Source: an uncultured Bacteroidales bacterium (lineage in GTDB: Bacteria > Bacteroidota > Bacteroidia > Bacteroidales > UBA932). Taken from it: a stretch of 15,830 nucleotides of DNA. The stretch is taken from assembly GCA_946530505.1 (NCBI GenBank), contig CAMNAD010000019.1:1-15830 (forward strand). The letters are read 5' to 3'. Below the pieces are notes generated by a model. It made no database searches, was not told the origin of the DNA, and worked only from the letters and a program-made list of their open reading frames with translations. The stretch's first letter is position 1, and the number at the start of each line of letters is the position of its first letter. The position numbers and the translations under genes are program-made. This document shows positions 14,857-15,830 of this stretch, piece by piece.

Positions 14857-15830
14857 TTAGAAGGTTACTTTTACACCAAAGTTGTAAATCTTGACCTGTG
14901 GATAGGTCTGGTAGCCTTCGTCACTGGTCTCAGGGTCGATGGTCTTGAGCTCGGAGAAGGTGAGGAGGTTGTAACCAGCTGCATAGAGGCGGATGTTCTT
15001 GATGCCAACCTGATGTCCGAAAACACGGCCGGGGATGGAATAACCGATCTCCAGGTTCTTCAGACGCAGGAATGCAGCATTGCGATAGTAATAAGAGGAA
15101 CGATACACACCGCCATTGCCGATATTGGATGCGATACGCGGGTGATCGGTCGTGGTATTATTGAGGTTCCAAGCATTCTTGGCAGCATCATATTCGATAT
15201 TACCGGAAACGGGATCGGTCAGAGGTGCATAGTAGAAACGTGCACGGGCCTGGCCCTGAAGAAGGAGGGAAAGATCCCAGTTCTTCCATTGGAGGTCGCC
15301 GTTGATACCATATACTATCTGAGGAACAGCGGTAAGATCGGAACGGAGACGGTCCTGGGAATCTATGATTCCGTTGTGGTCAAGATCCTTGAAGTAGAAA
15401 TCGCCGAGACCTGCGCCGGCCATCTGGGGATGCTCGGCCATTTCTTCGAAGCTCCTGTTGATACCTTCTACCTGATAGATGAGGGATGCTCCCATGGGAT
15501 GGCCGGTACGGTTCATGTACTGATGTGCCTCATCGTAAGGAGTTTCGTCCATGAATTCGATGGTGTTCTTTGCATACATGATGTTGCCGGTCACATGATA
15601 ACGCATCTGGCCGATCTTGTTCTCATGGTTGATCTGGAACTCGACACCCTTGTTGGAAACTATACCGATGTTTTCGTCAGGAAGATTGGTGGTAAGGCCG
15701 GTGTAGTAAGGCACCGAAGCATTACGGGTGCAGAGGATGTTGGAACGGCGGGTGTGGAACACCTCGAATTCCCATCCGAAGAGGCCGTTGAGGATGTTAT
15801 ATAGTTTGACAACCGTAGCATGAGCATATC
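14857..15830 (-). CDS. susC: SusC/RagA-family TonB-dependent outer-membrane transporter, C-terminal part
   Basis: The last 323 residues are visible; the frame is open to the right edge, so the signal peptide, plug and most of the barrel lie outside. The GTG at 15762 is not a start: the frame continues upstream as FGWEFEVFHTRRSNIL, a typical SusC strand. Other landmarks are ENIGIVSNKGVEFQI, DFYFKDLDHNGIIDSQD (a calcium-type Asp-rich loop common in SusC), NAAFLRLKNLEIGYSIP and a final amphipathic strand ending in GVKVTF with C-terminal Phe, the beta-signal for outer-membrane assembly. It imports the ligand captured by SusD using TonB energy. susD starts 11 bp after its stop. Confidence 0.96.
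   Translation of the reverse strand, partial: YAHATVVKLYNILNGLFGWEFEVFHTRRSNILCTRNASVPYYTGLTTNLPDENIGIVSNKGVEFQINHENKIGQMRYHVTGNIMYAKNTIEFMDETPYDEAHQYMNRTGHPMGASLIYQVEGINRSFEEMAEHPQMAGAGLGDFYFKDLDHNGIIDSQDRLRSDLTAVPQIVYGINGDLQWKNWDLSLLLQGQARARFYYAPLTDPVSGNIEYDAAKNAWNLNNTTTDHPRIASNIGNGGVYRSSYYYRNAAFLRLKNLEIGYSIPGRVFGHQVGIKNIRLYAAGYNLLTFSELKTIDPETSDEGYQTYPQVKIYNFGVKVTF

Larger units (their letters stand above)
1..15830 (-). other. Single right-to-left operon, PUL-type
   Basis: Ten genes share one strand. Junctions in transcription order: 11 bp; 11-bp overlap; 0 bp; 4-bp ATGA overlap; 15 bp; 6 bp; 47 bp; 63 bp (hairpin); 23 bp. No promoter matching the Bacteroidota consensus (TTTG about 20 bp before TAnnTTTG) was found in the spacers, and no intrinsic terminator was seen, so the promoter is probably upstream of susC, outside the window. 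The 47-bp spacer 5592-5638 is AT-rich with no obvious structure. Confidence 0.75.

Noticed and set aside
14857..15762. A short separate gene starting at GTG 15762
   Set aside because: The same frame stays open to the window edge with SusC-like sequence, so this is the C-terminal part of SusC.
1..15830. CRISPR arrays, tRNA/rRNA genes, insertion sequences, phage attachment sites
   Set aside because: No spaced short repeats, no cloverleaf or rRNA-like sequence, no transposase or terminal inverted repeats were seen.

Overview
The window reads as a piece of a Bacteroidota (most likely Bacteroidales) polysaccharide-utilisation-type locus. The support is a SusC/SusD pair, many Bacteroidota-style lipoprotein signal peptides (short Lys-rich start, hydrophobic stretch, Cys at 17-21), a BACON domain, and tightly packed one-directional genes. 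No finer taxonomic placement is possible from the sequence alone. All ten supported genes lie on the minus strand and are transcribed from right to left. Junctions range from an 11-bp overlap to a 63-bp gap, so they look like one operon. It is cut at both ends: SusC lacks its N-terminus (right edge) and the last gene lacks its C-terminus (left edge). No gene-free stretch exceeds 63 bp.

Layout in transcription order: SusC C-terminal part; SusD; a ceramidase-fold (PF04734-type) zinc amidase lipoprotein; two GH20 beta-N-acetylhexosaminidase-family proteins; a MurQ-family SIS-domain etherase; a lamin-tail plus GHL10/DUF4015-like glycosidase lipoprotein; a 1237-residue repeat lipoprotein with a BACON domain; a lipoprotein with pseudomurein-binding-like repeats and a transglutaminase-type cysteine peptidase domain; and a second GHL10/DUF4015-like lipoprotein.

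Taken together, the locus looks built for an amino-sugar polymer crosslinked by peptides, that is, a cell wall. The most striking gene is at 708-1814. Three degenerate pseudomurein-binding-like motifs followed by a Cys-His-Asp transglutaminase domain is the architecture of the archaeal and phage pseudomurein endoisopeptidases (PeiW/PeiP type). The two GHL10-like enzymes also resemble, as I recall, domains of methanobacterial surface proteins. The working hypothesis is a surface system that binds, de-crosslinks and saccharifies the pseudomurein of methanogens. The alternative is bacterial peptidoglycan, which the MurQ homologue favours. Several enzymes carry changes at key positions: one GH20 has Leu for the conserved substrate-binding Arg, the ceramidase-fold protein has Asp for the usual Ser, and the MurQ homologue has an altered GTSGR/ASE motif. 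These changes fit an unusual substrate. The substrate assignment is inference; domain calls are from reading motifs, not from database searches.
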